A stretch of 64,000 nt of DNA, from positions 684,001-748,000 of the forward strand of contig NC_045141.1 of assembly GCF_008831285.2 (NCBI RefSeq). Reading direction: 5' to 3'. The DNA is from Nymphaea colorata (taxonomy: Eukaryota > Streptophyta > Magnoliopsida > Nymphaeales > Nymphaeaceae). The notes under the pieces were generated by a model. It saw only the letters and a list, made by a program, of their open reading frames with translations. It did not search any database and was not told the DNA's origin. The position numbers and the translations under genes are program-made. This document shows, piece by piece, positions 1-9,608 of the stretch (position 1 is the first letter of the stretch; each line of letters begins with the position of its first letter).

Positions 1-740
1 TCATTTGAGCTTCATAGCCTCCTGAAGGTTGGAAATTGCTAAGTCATACTTTCTCCACTAAATCTCTTGAGAAGACAATGATGATGTCGATGATGGTGGA
101 GTTGGCAACAACAAGCTCATGAGGAGGCCTACGACACACTTTACACTTAAGAGAGGAAATAAACTCTCAACCCCTTCTTCATGTGCTCCCTATCCCTGTT
201 TCCCTCACTGACAAGTTCTATCTCTCTCATGTGTTTATTCTAGTATCGATGACATGGGTGGATGTTCAAAGCTGGTTATATGCCTAGGCTTGTGCCAAGA
301 TCCTATGGACGCCAAGTACCCCTCAAAGTGGGAAAGGGAGCCAATGGGCAGGGGGCAGGGGGGGCACTTGTCATTTTCTTAAAGGCTATGGACCATGCAT
401 GTAACCTCATCTCGTGGGTATTGATTAAAAAATGCAGCTATAAAAGCAAGAAGGCTTATGAACAAAATATCACTTGGAGGATATGCTAGAGGTGGCCTAA
501 ACCTCGTCATGTGCTCGACCAAGTTTGTCTTGGTTTCAGAATAACCGTTCATGCATAGTTCATGGGTTCAAAGAAAATAACAAGGACCCTCTTCTTAACA
601 GTCAAAGCAGATAAATGCTTTTCATAACAAAAATGGATCCATCTATTCCATGTCTCTATCAGAAAGTGCAGTTAGCTTCCAAGTTATTAAATTTAAATTA
701 CAACCATCCAACTATTACAGTAGGTGGCAGGTTGCTGGTT
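1..740 (+). repeat. Unit 0: tail of an array unit
   Basis: This stretch matches the right flank of the big copia in the other units. Bases 1 to about 310 align closely with 36593-36905 and, less closely, with 14127-14450, 31168-31480 and 55166-55440. Bases 541-740 match 16550-16740 and 57660-57860. About 1.9 kb that lies between these two blocks in unit 1 (14660-16549) is missing here. Units 0 and 4 share a private sequence at the GTGCCAAGATCC site, where the others read GTGCACAGG or are shortened. No coding sequence is seen; the short open frame at 262-489 is not conserved in the other units. Confidence 0.8.
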
Positions 741-1339
741 CAAGTTGCAAGTTTCTTTGCACATGAAGTTTGTTTTAAAGAAGACTTTTAAAGGGCAAAA
801 AAGGAATTATAAAAATATTAAAAGATTAAAATGTACAGACCATTATAAAAAAATCTAAAATATTAAAAGACTAATTTTAGTTGTTTGCACAAACGTGTGC
901 ACGCAGTTGAATCTCCCTCATGTTGAGACATGCTTAACGTTCAGATTTTCAGAAATGGAAGGAGTATCTAATCCAGCACTGGATGAGATGATCGGACGAA
1001 ATAAAGGGAAAAAGAAAAGAGAGAGAGAGAGAAGAGGCAAGTGGGCATGAATCCAACATTCATGAAAAATCAGAATTGAATGAAAATACACTGTTGAAAA
1101 TTTTTTCTTAAGAAAAATAAGTGTCACGTTGTGAACTGTAAACATATAAAAGAAAATGGAACCTCATACCAAAATACATGAAAAATTGGTATGAGAGAGA
1201 GGATGTAGGTCAAATGACCGAACCTCTATAATTTGTATCGCCTACCTATCTTTCCTTTTCTCTCTTTCTCTATTATGGTGTCAGAGCTTATTTTTAAAAG
1301 GACAAAGCTCATCCTGGTAGTTTTTGGTAATTTGATAAG
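741..1339. other. Spacer between units 0 and 1, with a copia LTR end
   Basis: AT-rich DNA with a short GA tract near 1015-1035. Its right part (about 1190-1275) looks like the 3' end of a plus-strand copia LTR, because it runs into a primer binding site at 1276. It shares the arrangement GATGTAGG...ACCGAAC with the LTR end at 63390-63451. No gene is seen. Confidence 0.5.
1276..1287 (+). other. Copia primer binding site (tRNA-iMet type)
   Basis: TGGTGTCAGAGC differs by one base from TGGTATCAGAGC, the usual plant Ty1/copia primer site complementary to the 3' end of initiator Met tRNA. It directly follows a CT-rich LTR-like end. No gag follows, so this is a truncated relic. Confidence 0.6.
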
Positions 1340-1431
1340 ATGTTGAAACCTCACACCCTTTCCCTCGGTGCATCACAAAAGACTGGATCAATAAGTAGAT
1401 TAATATTATATGTCTAAAAGAGAGGTCCACT

Positions 1432-1632
1432 TAGGGCTGTACAACAAGTTGAGCCAGCTCGAACTCGATTTGATCAAACTCACTCGTTGAAGCTCAACTC
1501 GAACTCGACTTGTTTATAAATGAGTTGAGCTCAAGTTCAAATGTATACTTGAAATGTTAAACGAATCAAGTTTGAGCTGTAAATGAAAAAAAAAGATAAA
1601 CAAGAGAGGGAGAAAGTGACAACTCAAGAGGC
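1432..1632 (+). mobile_element. hAT-like element, 5' fragment
   Basis: Starts TAGGGCTGTACA directly after GGTCCACT, exactly as the complete copy in unit 3 (39748-40519), and carries the same GAGCTCGAA-type repeats. Similarity stops at about 1632, so the 3' half and the second target-site copy are lost. No transposase is encoded. Confidence 0.75.
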
Positions 1633-1880
1633 TTATAAAATTGGATACACAGGTAACCAGTTTCGCATGAATGTTAGTATGCATGCATGCAATAGTTATC
1701 ATCTATATGAAATTATTGCAATTATATTTTAGTTTCACTTATTAATTAATTGTGGTTATTATGTATGCTGCTATTATGTTTGTCCAAATTTAGTTGATCC
1801 TTTAGAAAATCTAGTAGGGTCTTAGGAGGGAGAAGCTCTTCTAGGGTTTTTTTAGGGCTCCTTTCATAGGATCTTTCATT
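1633..1880. other. AT-rich spacer with no gene seen
   Basis: Low-complexity AT-rich DNA with a TGCATGCATGC motif near 1679. It contains no convincing coding frame. It replaces the rest of the hAT-like element that unit 3 keeps at this point. Confidence 0.5.
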
Positions 1881-2785
1881 TCTCTCTTTCCCCTGGCTAT
1901 GCTTCTAGGAGACGATGCAGCAACTGTGAGGAAGCAAGGCCCCCACCCCGGATGATGATCCTAGAGATGCCAGGGGAGACCATGAGGTGGTCCTCGATCC
2001 AGGGAACCGACAAGGAGGATATGCTCGAATTTGTGTGGAGTGGACGGAAGTCGATCCCTTCACAAAGGTTCAACTGCAGATAGGATATGCTTGAATTTGT
2101 GTGGAGATACTACATTCCTTCACGTTCTGTCCAGTGGTGGAGTTGGAGTGTGGCAATTATGATGTTGTCTGATCACAAAGAGTTGAATGAAAAGCACAAA
2201 TAAAATTTTGCTCAAGATGCAAGACAACGTCTCATTTAATGCAGGACTATAATGTAGTAGAAACTCTCCAACCACATCAAGATCCCCGATGGTTCAAGGA
2301 TGAAAGTATCTCACCATCTCCAAAAGAGGTTACCATAGTAGACAAACTCCTAATGCTTCCAACATCACAGAGTTTCAGCTCAATGCATTCTGCAATAGCA
2401 TTTACAAGATTATTTCAAAAGTCATGGCAGCTAGAATGGAAAAGATCCTGATTAGAACTGTTAATCAAGATCAAGGAGCATTTCTGCCTAATAAACATAT
2501 TCATGAATAGGTTTGGATGCTACTAGATGGTTAATAGTTTTGCTAACCATAACTTCCAATCAATGCTTCTGAACCTTGATATGTCAAAGGTGTAGGACAA
2601 AGTTAAATGAAACTTCATTAGGAAATCCATACACCACCTTGGTTTTTGTGATAATTGGGTTTCTAAGGGAATTATTTTGAAGAAACAAACACATATGCTC
2701 TCATTATTAAAGGAATAAATGAAATTTTTTTATAGTCAGGGGGGGCTTCATCAGGGAGATCCCCTCTCCTTCTATCATTTCTCCC
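1880..2785 (+). mobile_element. L1-type LINE fragment (ORF1 end joined to reverse transcriptase)
   Basis: Two parts of a plant LINE are joined. Near 2209-2250 the frame reads as a zinc knuckle, C-SR-C-KTTS-H-LMQD-Y, the last Cys changed to Tyr, as at the end of plant LINE ORF1. From about 2358 the frame matches LINE reverse transcriptase: an IYKIISKVMAARMEKIL block, NQDQGAF, the core LDMSKV near 2578 (usual LDMSKAYD), LGFCDNWVS, and HQGDPLS at about 2750-2770. The ORF2 endonuclease is missing, and stops (for example after the HIHE and MSKV blocks) make it dead. It ends where the minus-strand copia gag begins. It is absent from the same place in unit 3, so it either inserted after duplication or was lost there. 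Confidence 0.75.
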
Positions 2786-3331
2786 TACGAAAATACTAGA
2801 AGAGGATCATATGAGGCCAACTCATCCCAGTTGGCATTAAATTTCATATAGTATGCTGATATAGAAAATGCATCTTCATTAATCTTACTAGTCACAATCT
2901 TAATTTGAAATTTTTGTGGTACTTTGGTAAAAGCATTCTTGTAAATCTAATTGTACTTTTCTCTCTATGGCAGTATATATAACACTATCTTCTATTTTAT
3001 GAGATAATGAGTTGATGATCTAGAACAAGACCATACAATTGTAATAAGATCTCAACAGTAAATTTAGAGAAAAAACTTCAAGCATAGGCAATGAACCATT
3101 AATGAATGATATTTTGTTCTTAGTGGCAAGTGCCATCATCATTGGCCATGTCCAAGTGCCATAGCTATTACCACTGAGATACTAATTCACCAACAAATCT
3201 CATGGGTTGTCCAAATGATGCATCAAATAAGGGATGTCAAATACTATGTTGATGTCAGACAAAGTATTTGAACTGGAGGTGATTGGGTTTTCTCTAGTAA
3301 GTGAATTCATATTTACATTTGTTTTTGCCAT
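2775..3331 (-). pseudogene. Copia gag N-terminal fragment (unit 1)
   Basis: Read on the minus strand from an ATG at 3331, the frame gives a copia gag start: a YLMHHLDNP block, then after a frameshift a TW...MALATKNKISFINGSLP block, then MVLFYIINSLSH and IEDSVIYTAIE-like sequence. This is the typical region where gag begins with D-NY-W and K-GFIDGS. Stops and shifts break it. It follows the primer site at 3441-3453 and is truncated at about 2775 by the LINE. Its paralogue is 43265-43827. Confidence 0.75.
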
Positions 3332-3440
3332 ATGTTGACCAAGATGAAAGTGCAAGCAGGGATGACCAGATGATGATCATTAAATAACCACATAGTGGTC
3401 AATAAGAGACCAAGATCATGCTCAAAGAAGAAGTGCTTAG

Positions 3441-3453
3441 AGCTCTGATACCA
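3441..3453 (-). other. Copia primer binding site (unit 1, minus strand)
   Basis: The reverse complement reads TGGTATCAGAGCT, an exact copia tRNA-iMet primer site. It lies between the LTR (3454-3748) and the gag ATG at 3331, so it fixes the orientation of the element. Confidence 0.85.
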
Positions 3454-3748
3454 TAATAAAATCAAAACTACATATGGTGGAAAACAAAGCACAAGTAAAA
3501 TAGAACGAAATAGGGTATTAGAGCAAAACAGAAAGCACATACACATGTGATGGAGAGGCTAAAAGAGCACTTCCTTGGTTACTAAACTCTAATAGTGTGC
3601 AAGAAGTTTGTTGAGAAGAATCAAATGATATCTGTCCTAATTACAATAAGTGCCCTTATAGACGATTAATAAAACTATTTTTTTCTATTTACAATTAAAT
3701 TTATCTGCTAGTAATGATCCTTATCTTAATAGAAAATATTCTGCACAA
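3454..3748 (-). mobile_element. Copia LTR between two internal regions (unit 1)
   Basis: About 295 bp bounded on one side by the primer site and on the other by a purine-rich stretch (GGTAGTGGAGAAC on the minus strand), then a degenerate gag-pol at 3755-5180. The LTR therefore has internal sequence on both sides, as in a tandem LTR-internal-LTR-internal product of unequal recombination. Unit 3 has the same arrangement (43950-44208). Confidence 0.6.
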
Positions 3749-3754
3749 TAGTTC

Positions 3755-5180
3755 TCCACTACCAAATCCCTCTAGAGATTCCAGCAGATGAACAAACTTT
3801 CACGTAACTTCTGATTGTACTACAGCAGGCTAACAATTACGAGTCCTCATAGGTCAACATGCATTGTTTAGAAAGGAAAAATCATAAATATGCTTAAAGA
3901 TTTGAAATCGCAAACAACCACATTTTGTAAGAAGGCCATTAAAACATATTTCTGTATTTTGTTTTTTGCCTTCAAAATAACATCATCATTTCTCAACAGA
4001 TTCATTACATAATTACTAGCCTATCTTGATCTATCATGCCACACAAAATTTGAAATTGTAGTATGACATGAACTAGCAAATAAAGATTCAAATTTATGGG
4101 ATTGGTCCACTTTATTCCAGCCACTTGCCCGTTTATCCATTAGGTAGACATACATATTGTCTTTACCGCTTCCCCTCTCCAAACTGCATTTTCTTGTTCA
4201 TCTCATCCTTAACCTAAAAAAAATAGATTTGTTAACTCAATATTGCACTTCTTACCTTTGCATATATTAGATATGGAAGGAAGATTTTACTTTATTTCTA
4301 AAACATGGTCATGGGTTAATAGAAACCTCTTATTTTTTAATTGATTTGCCTCAATTTTCCATTGGGCCATTCACATTATTTCCTACCATGACACTAACTA
4401 AACCAAAACACTCATATCTGACATCAAACATAGACTAAACTCGCAACATGATGAACAGTACTTGTATTTGGATGCCATTGATTGTCTTGCTTTGACTTCA
4501 TAGTCATTTCCATGAATGCCTCTAGTAAATTCCAGCAATCTTGGCCATTTTATTCCTCCTACCACATAATTGACCAATTACTTGACTTTTCTATCCATAA
4601 TGAACTTGGATATATACCTTTTCCTACACTCTAGAATCATTTATCACCTCTACTACAACCTCTACCTTTGCCAAGGTTACACCTATTTTGAGCAAAGAAG
4701 CCAACTATTGATGATCCACACGCTGATTGCGGATTTCCATTGAAGAGTTCTAATCACTTCTCTTGATTTATGAGAATATCATGCATTTCCCAGAATGAGG
4801 GAAGAGATTTTCAAGTTGTCATAGTTATGACAAAACCTTTATATTCATTTCCTAAGCCACTATGTACATGCATATATAACTAAGATATCCTCCTTTATAA
4901 CTTCAACAACTAAACTAAGTGAATCAGTTAGAAACATCAAATGGTTGAGAAAGTCAACCACAGATTCTTCACAGTTAGACACATTTTGGCAATCGTGGTT
5001 GAGCTGAAGAATTTGTAAATTGGATTCTGAGACAAATGCTTTCTCAAGGAATATAAGGCTTTTGATGGATAATTTGGCTGAGCACCAATTCTTTTCTGTT
5101 ACATTTTCTTTTTTGACTTGTTTGCTGATTGCATTTGACATTTTTGAATGATGTGCTTTGATCATTTTGCACTTCATAGC
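3755..5180 (-). pseudogene. Degenerate copia gag-pol remnant (unit 1)
   Basis: Minus-strand frames show a gag block at 4860-5177 (SLIFLEKAFVSESNLQIL then FLNHLMFL, similar to the copia gag LKK-LFNLKM and HINNF-E-I blocks) and, near 4020-4070, a gag-pre-integrase block read as FVWHDR...ASNYVM (usual WH-RLGH-S). Many stops interrupt it. Integrase and reverse transcriptase are not found before the LTR at 3748, so an internal deletion is likely. Paralogues are 44209-45621 and the partial 17460-18150. Confidence 0.6.
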
Positions 5181-5949
5181 ACACCTTCACTTGAATTATA
5201 ACATGAATAAAATACTGAAGTGTTTTTCTAAGTCGGTCTTTCCAAGCACACCTTCACTTGGGGCACTACGTACACAAGTTATACTAAGCATATTATGGCA
5301 TATTTGAGCAGTTTGGCCTATATATCAACCAAAATAAGAGTCATCTTTAACAAATCTGCCATTGCAATTAATCTTTCCCACTTTCACTTCCTACTTTAGG
5401 TTTAGATTCCAAGACACTCCCCCTAGTCGGCCTTTCTCTCATGTGGCCTCTCCCTTCGCTCCTTTTCCGCACATTCCCTTCAGCATCACCAAGTCAGGTA
5501 GGTCTCCTCATCATATTGTTAATTTTGAAACACGTGAACGGATTAGGATCACAGAAATGAATGCTGTATATGCCATTTCACAGTGTCATTGCACTGAACC
5601 CGCATATACTAACTTCCCACATACCATTATCTTCCCTTTTCATCCCCATCCAAGAAATAACAGCTTCAGTTTGTTGGTGTTTGGCATTCAGAAAATAGTT
5701 AGCTTTTAGAAAGAGCTCTTGCATTTGCTAATGGAGAAAAATGCATTCGGATTCACGCTCTACTTTTCAAACGGGATTCCATCAATATATATCTAATCTG
5801 GTCAATCAAGTGTTTGTCGTGAAGCTTTGGCTTTGGTTTGAAACGTATGAGGGACAGAAGGAGGGCCTTATAACCTGACCGGAAAATGGAAAATAAAGGC
5901 CCCAATTGGTAACTAATATGCCCCAGATTGGTCTGCTTCGTTTAAAACG
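5181..5949. other. Downstream region of the membrane-protein gene (unit 1)
   Basis: Aligns with 45800-46825 in unit 3 and 18300-19294 in unit 2. Near 5665 about 320 bp present in unit 3 (46271-46588) is missing; the join falls at a short TTGTTGG-like microhomology. That missing piece holds the exon-like blocks described for units 2 and 3. The plus-strand open frame at 5362-5709 is partly kept in unit 3 (45959-46312) but resembles nothing I know. Confidence 0.5.
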
Positions 5950-6343
5950 TCAAATTGTACTGTAAAATTGAACTGACCAAGTATGTACTGAAGCCCCAAC
6001 AGCGAGCATTGAAAGAGCTCCTAAAAGGGCCATGGTGGAGACCAGTAGAAGGGGCTGCTGGATCTTCTTCGGCACGCACTCACCTGTGACAACCTACTTT
6101 CGTTATTCTTTCTTGGGTTGTACATCAGAGAAGAAAAGTACTGAATAGTTGATATTAACATAACCATGAACGAGGTCCACACACAAGAAAGTGCAAGCAC
6201 TGCCTACCTGCATAGTAAAGGAAGAGTGAGATGACAATTCCCACTGCAGTTAAGGTCATGTACAAGATGTGGGAAAGGGAGTGGGCTGGGAAAACTGACG
6301 AGTTGAGAAGAGCAAGCCCAATCGCCACGTTCAGCTTAGCCAT
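5950..6343 (-). CDS. Small two-exon membrane protein, unit 1 copy
   Basis: Exon 1 is 6343-6208 (ATG at 6343, starts MAKLNVAIGL, ends LFLYYA plus one base) and closes at CAG|GTAGGC. The intron is 124 bp and ends GTTGTCACAG. Exon 2 is 6083-5950 and ends in TGA, giving 89 residues. Two hydrophobic stretches are visible: residues about 24-45 (HILYMTLTAVGIVISLF...) and about 56-80 (PLLLVSTMALLGALSML...), joined by a short basic loop (ECVPKKIQQ). This predicts a small protein with two membrane passes. Exon 1 length, intron position and phase, and both splice signals agree in all three units. I do not recognise the family. It may be the 5' part of a longer gene whose later exons are lost here. Confidence 0.55.
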
Positions 6344-6850
6344 GCAGCTTTGTGAAGGCGTCACACCCCCTCCACCTTTTGGACAAATTAAATGAGAAGC
6401 TTTCAGAAAGAAGCAATTCACAACGAGAGAAAGAGAAAACTTTGGGAGGAAGCAATCGACAAGCAGGAGCGATGCATGGAGTGGTTGTGGCTGGTGAGCC
6501 TGCCGGCTCCTAATTCGGCCTTCTCCCAACTCAACGTCCATCTCTGTCGTCGGCCGATGTTCCGGTGACTTCGTCTTGCTCGTCCACCTCTAAGTCCTCC
6601 TCTGGGCGGATCGCAATGGACAGGTCCTCGAACGCACCCGATGGGGATACCAGAGGATTAGGAATTGGAGGGTTCTCCCTGTTCTCTTCTGGATTTCCAG
6701 AACTCGGTTCCAAGAGGCGTCGCCAGGCCTGGATGAACGTAATGACGACGTCCATATCTTCCCTCTGTGTTCTTCTTCTCAATGGCAAGGAAGCGAGCAA
6801 AAAACTGCCAATTCAACAAAAGCCGACAATTTCGGGGAAATTTCACGACG
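6344..6850. promoter_or_regulatory. Conserved GC-rich region upstream of the membrane-protein gene (unit 1)
   Basis: This block is unusually GC-rich for the window and is kept in all three units (19689-20220, 47244-47790). On the minus strand it can be read as an acidic, proline-rich peptide (LEPSSGNPEENRENPP then PEEDLEVDEQDEV). In units 1 and 3 that frame stops after DDRDGR or NDRDGR, while a 5-base insertion in unit 2 opens a 164-residue frame. It may be promoter and 5' leader, or a first exon; frame conservation is too weak to decide. An alternative reading on the plus strand is no better. Confidence 0.4.
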
Positions 6851-7189
6851 GGTCGATCGTCGTTGGGTATATGGGGTCAAAAGTCACGACTCACATGTTC
6901 AGTGTGAAGGTCAATGTAAATGTGTAAATTTTATTTCACTTGTATATATACATGGGTAGGCATCGTTGGGTATATTTTTCAAGCCAACTTTTCAACTCCA
7001 GATGTGAATTTTATAAGGATAAAAAATTCTGTGTGCTTTAAAGGACGCCGGTCTGATGGTAATTACTATTTACAATTTGGGGCCTATATGTTCTGATATT
7101 CAGCCAAAATCACGCCTACACTTGACATTAATGCCACAGCGAACAGCGAAGGCTTAGCTTCAGGGGTTCAGGAAAGTCACTTCTAAATA
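6851..7189. other. Unit spacer with no gene seen (unit 1)
   Basis: Matches 20225-20570 and 47790-48110. It carries the shared block AAAGGACGCCGGTCTGG and no coding frame kept among the units. Confidence 0.4.
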
Positions 7190-7400
7190 TGACTGGGATG
7201 TCAATGCCAAGGGATTGGATTTGAATCAGATATTACCATATTTGGTTTTTTGGATATGAACTCAGATTCGGATGTGAATGAAAGAACTTATATATCATAT
7301 CCAAATCTAACTTATATATATATATATATATATATGTACACACACACACCCCATATTCAAATCCAGAATTTGGATTTTGAATATCCAACTTAAGATCTAA
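7190..7400. mobile_element. MITE-like AT-rich element (unit 1)
   Basis: Begins GGGATGTCAATG and is built from alternating GGATATGAA, TCAGATTCGGAT and ATCCAAAT words that can pair with each other. A TA tract and a CA tract (about 7313-7347) lie in the middle. The same element is at 20560-20790 and 48115-48305. The start matches the reverse of the TTGACATCCC end of the element at 24564-24980, so they belong to one general type. Confidence 0.5.
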
Positions 7401-7745
7401 ATCACCGTACTCTTTTATTTTACTGTCGCACCCAAGTCGGGTGTGCACCGGACATGGGTGTGGCTCCGACTCACACCCGAGCCCAGTTAGAATGTCATAT
7501 TACTAAATTACTATAATACAAATATTGTTGTTTTGATATTTTCCTACGCAATACAATTATTCAAATATGTTATATACATTAATAACTAAATTATAATAAT
7601 AATATATACATGCTTATTCTGTTATATAATAAATTAATAATAATAATAATAAAATATCCTCACCGCACCACGACACCTAAATTTGTTGGAATGTACCGAT
7701 CTGGCATCCGCACCGGCACCCGCACCCCAAACTCTGGTGACATAG
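7401..7745. mobile_element. Small insertion present in units 1 and 3 but not unit 2
   Basis: About 345 bp with GC-rich ends (CACCGGACATGGGTGTGG, GCACCGGCACCCGCACC) around an ATAATAAT core. Units 1 and 3 (48305-48670) carry it, while unit 2 (near 20780-20800) passes directly from one flank to the other. Weak terminal inverted repeats can be seen: TCACCGGACT (unit 3) against the inverse of ACTCTGGTGA. Target-site copies are not clear. Confidence 0.55.
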
Positions 7746-9288
7746 CTTAAAATTAATGGTCCAGGTTTCATCCAAGTCTAGATCTTGTCCAACCAGTCAA
7801 CTGTACCATAAGTTTGCAGCTCTTGTTGTTTTCTAATAAGATTCTCTCACCTTCTCCCCCCTGTTGCTTCGATACAGGACTAAATCTGTATCTCTCTCTC
7901 TCTCTCTCTCATTAAGGCCCTGGTGGTTTAATTAATTTCCTTTTCAGAACACACACACACTTCCTCTCTCTTAACCCAAATGTTCAACTCTATCTCTCTC
8001 CTCCCTCGATCCCCAAACGTTAAATCTTAAAGAGTCTATCTGTCTTCCCCCACTCCCCAAATGTTCATAAAAATGTTTTGTCTAATGGTTTTTCCTTCCC
8101 ATAGTGCCACCATTTTCTTTTATAATTGTGGCAATGTAGTCAACGCAGTGTTGTACAGTTTTTGTTAATGCTTTCATATAATCATTATCTGCATCTCATG
8201 TGGTTTAATAAATGCCCCATATAGAAAATCCATCTCGTACAACCAGCCAGCACACCAAACGGACTAGAACAACATCAACTTTTTGCTCTAAAGCGCAGCA
8301 AATTAATAAGCATCAAGTAGCATATGAAGTCCTGATTTTATGAGACAAAGGCATTCAACGTCTTGATTTGGCCCCATGCTGCCAGCCTAGAAAATGAAAG
8401 GCCATAAGGGCTACATAGTTGGCCACCTTCACTGGATTAGCATTTGCCAATGGAAGTCGTTGTTCATGATTTTTAAAACCTTATGCTGAACAAATATGCT
8501 AGAAAGGTTTAATTCTGCACCTTGACTTTGTTCTTTGAGGATACCCCAACAAACCAGACTATATGAGAAAATCTGATTACATATAATTGGTTTTAAAATC
8601 ACTGCATTAAACAGTACTGCTGTAAATTTTGCTATGCATATTTGTATGTGTCTACGTTTGGAAATAGTTATATGTATGTGCATCAACACCATCATTGTAT
8701 TTCTTAGCTTGCATGCCTGTTACCTGTTCATTTCAAATAAGTGTCTTTCTCTAAATTATCTCCAAGAACCTCAAGCCAATTCATTAATCTTCACTTCCCC
8801 ACAACTATGGAGATCATCTTTCTATTCAGTCAAACTGAAGTCCAACAAATTAAAAGTGAACATAAATGTTGCTCCATATGAGCTAACACTATATCATCAA
8901 TATGTCATTTAATTAGTCTACCAAGTTTATTGCTTCATGTCTCTCAGATATGCATCTATATCCTAGAGCTCTACAACCACATCACCTGACGTCCAAGAAT
9001 TAGTAGGTCGTCTATAGAATGGAATCACATTATGTGCAACATTACTTTTATCACAATAAATTCAAATTCAAACTAAGATGCAGGTAGAAAATTCGCCTGA
9101 AAAATGACAAATCACTTCTGCAATGTAAAAGTTGTTGCTAGCATACTAATGTCGCCTAAGTAATTATGAAAACGCATTTAAATGGTTGCTTCTGAGCACC
9201 TCCAGATAATACATCAACCTGTTGCGCATCATCACAAGCCCAACTAACCTCGTCCACCACCCAACTCCTTTCCTCCCCTTGCAAGATC
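7746..9288. other. Unit spacer with no gene seen (unit 1)
   Basis: Collinear with 20800-22384 and 48670-50226. It contains a CT tract near 7892-7910 and several CTCTCT tracts to 8070. Short open frames (8634-8912 on the plus strand, also at 21479-21826) are kept partly between units but look like no known protein. The left flank of the big copia ends at AAGATCT near 9288. Confidence 0.5.
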
Positions 9289-9608
9289 TTCCGAGTTTCA
9301 GATGACGCACAAGAGAAAATAAGGGTTGCGATGGAAACAATTGGACACAACAGAGAAGGCTGTAAATGGATGGAACAGAGCATCGTGCTCTTCTTCATTT
9401 CACATATTTGAATCCTTTCTGTACATAATCAATTACAGAAATGAAAGAATATTTTTTTATATATATAACAAAATCATGCCTTCAACCTTATAGAGAATTC
9501 CATGTGTCACAAGGAACACCACAATTCAATTTTACAGCTCTGCAATGGGCGTAAAGAAAACAAAGTTAATAACACAACTTTAAGAATTTGTTTTCCTTTT
9601 TCATAACA
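9289..9608 (-). repeat. 3' LTR of the unit 1 copia
   Basis: About 320 bp, ending ATAACA at 9608 on the plus strand (TGTTAT start on the minus strand). It aligns over its length with the 5' LTR at 13779-14100. Its outer end reads TCCGAG where the other LTRs read TGCGAG or TGTGAG, so the terminal dinucleotide is mutated. The purine tract AAAGGAGGGG lies directly next to it at 9609-9618. Confidence 0.85.

Noticed and set aside
5362-5709. Plus-strand open frame of 115 codons, similar in unit 3 (45959-46312)
   Set aside because: It covers the reverse of the exon-like blocks and the deletion in unit 1 cuts across it; no known domain.
6565-6927. Plus-strand open frame of 120 codons overlapping the GC-rich block
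   Set aside because: It lies opposite the minus-strand frame in GC-rich DNA and its counterparts in units 2 and 3 are short or shifted, so it is probably a shadow.
8634-8912. Open frame of 92 codons, also at 21479-21826
   Set aside because: Start and end differ between units, the frame is short in unit 3, and the protein resembles nothing known. No splice or start context supports it.
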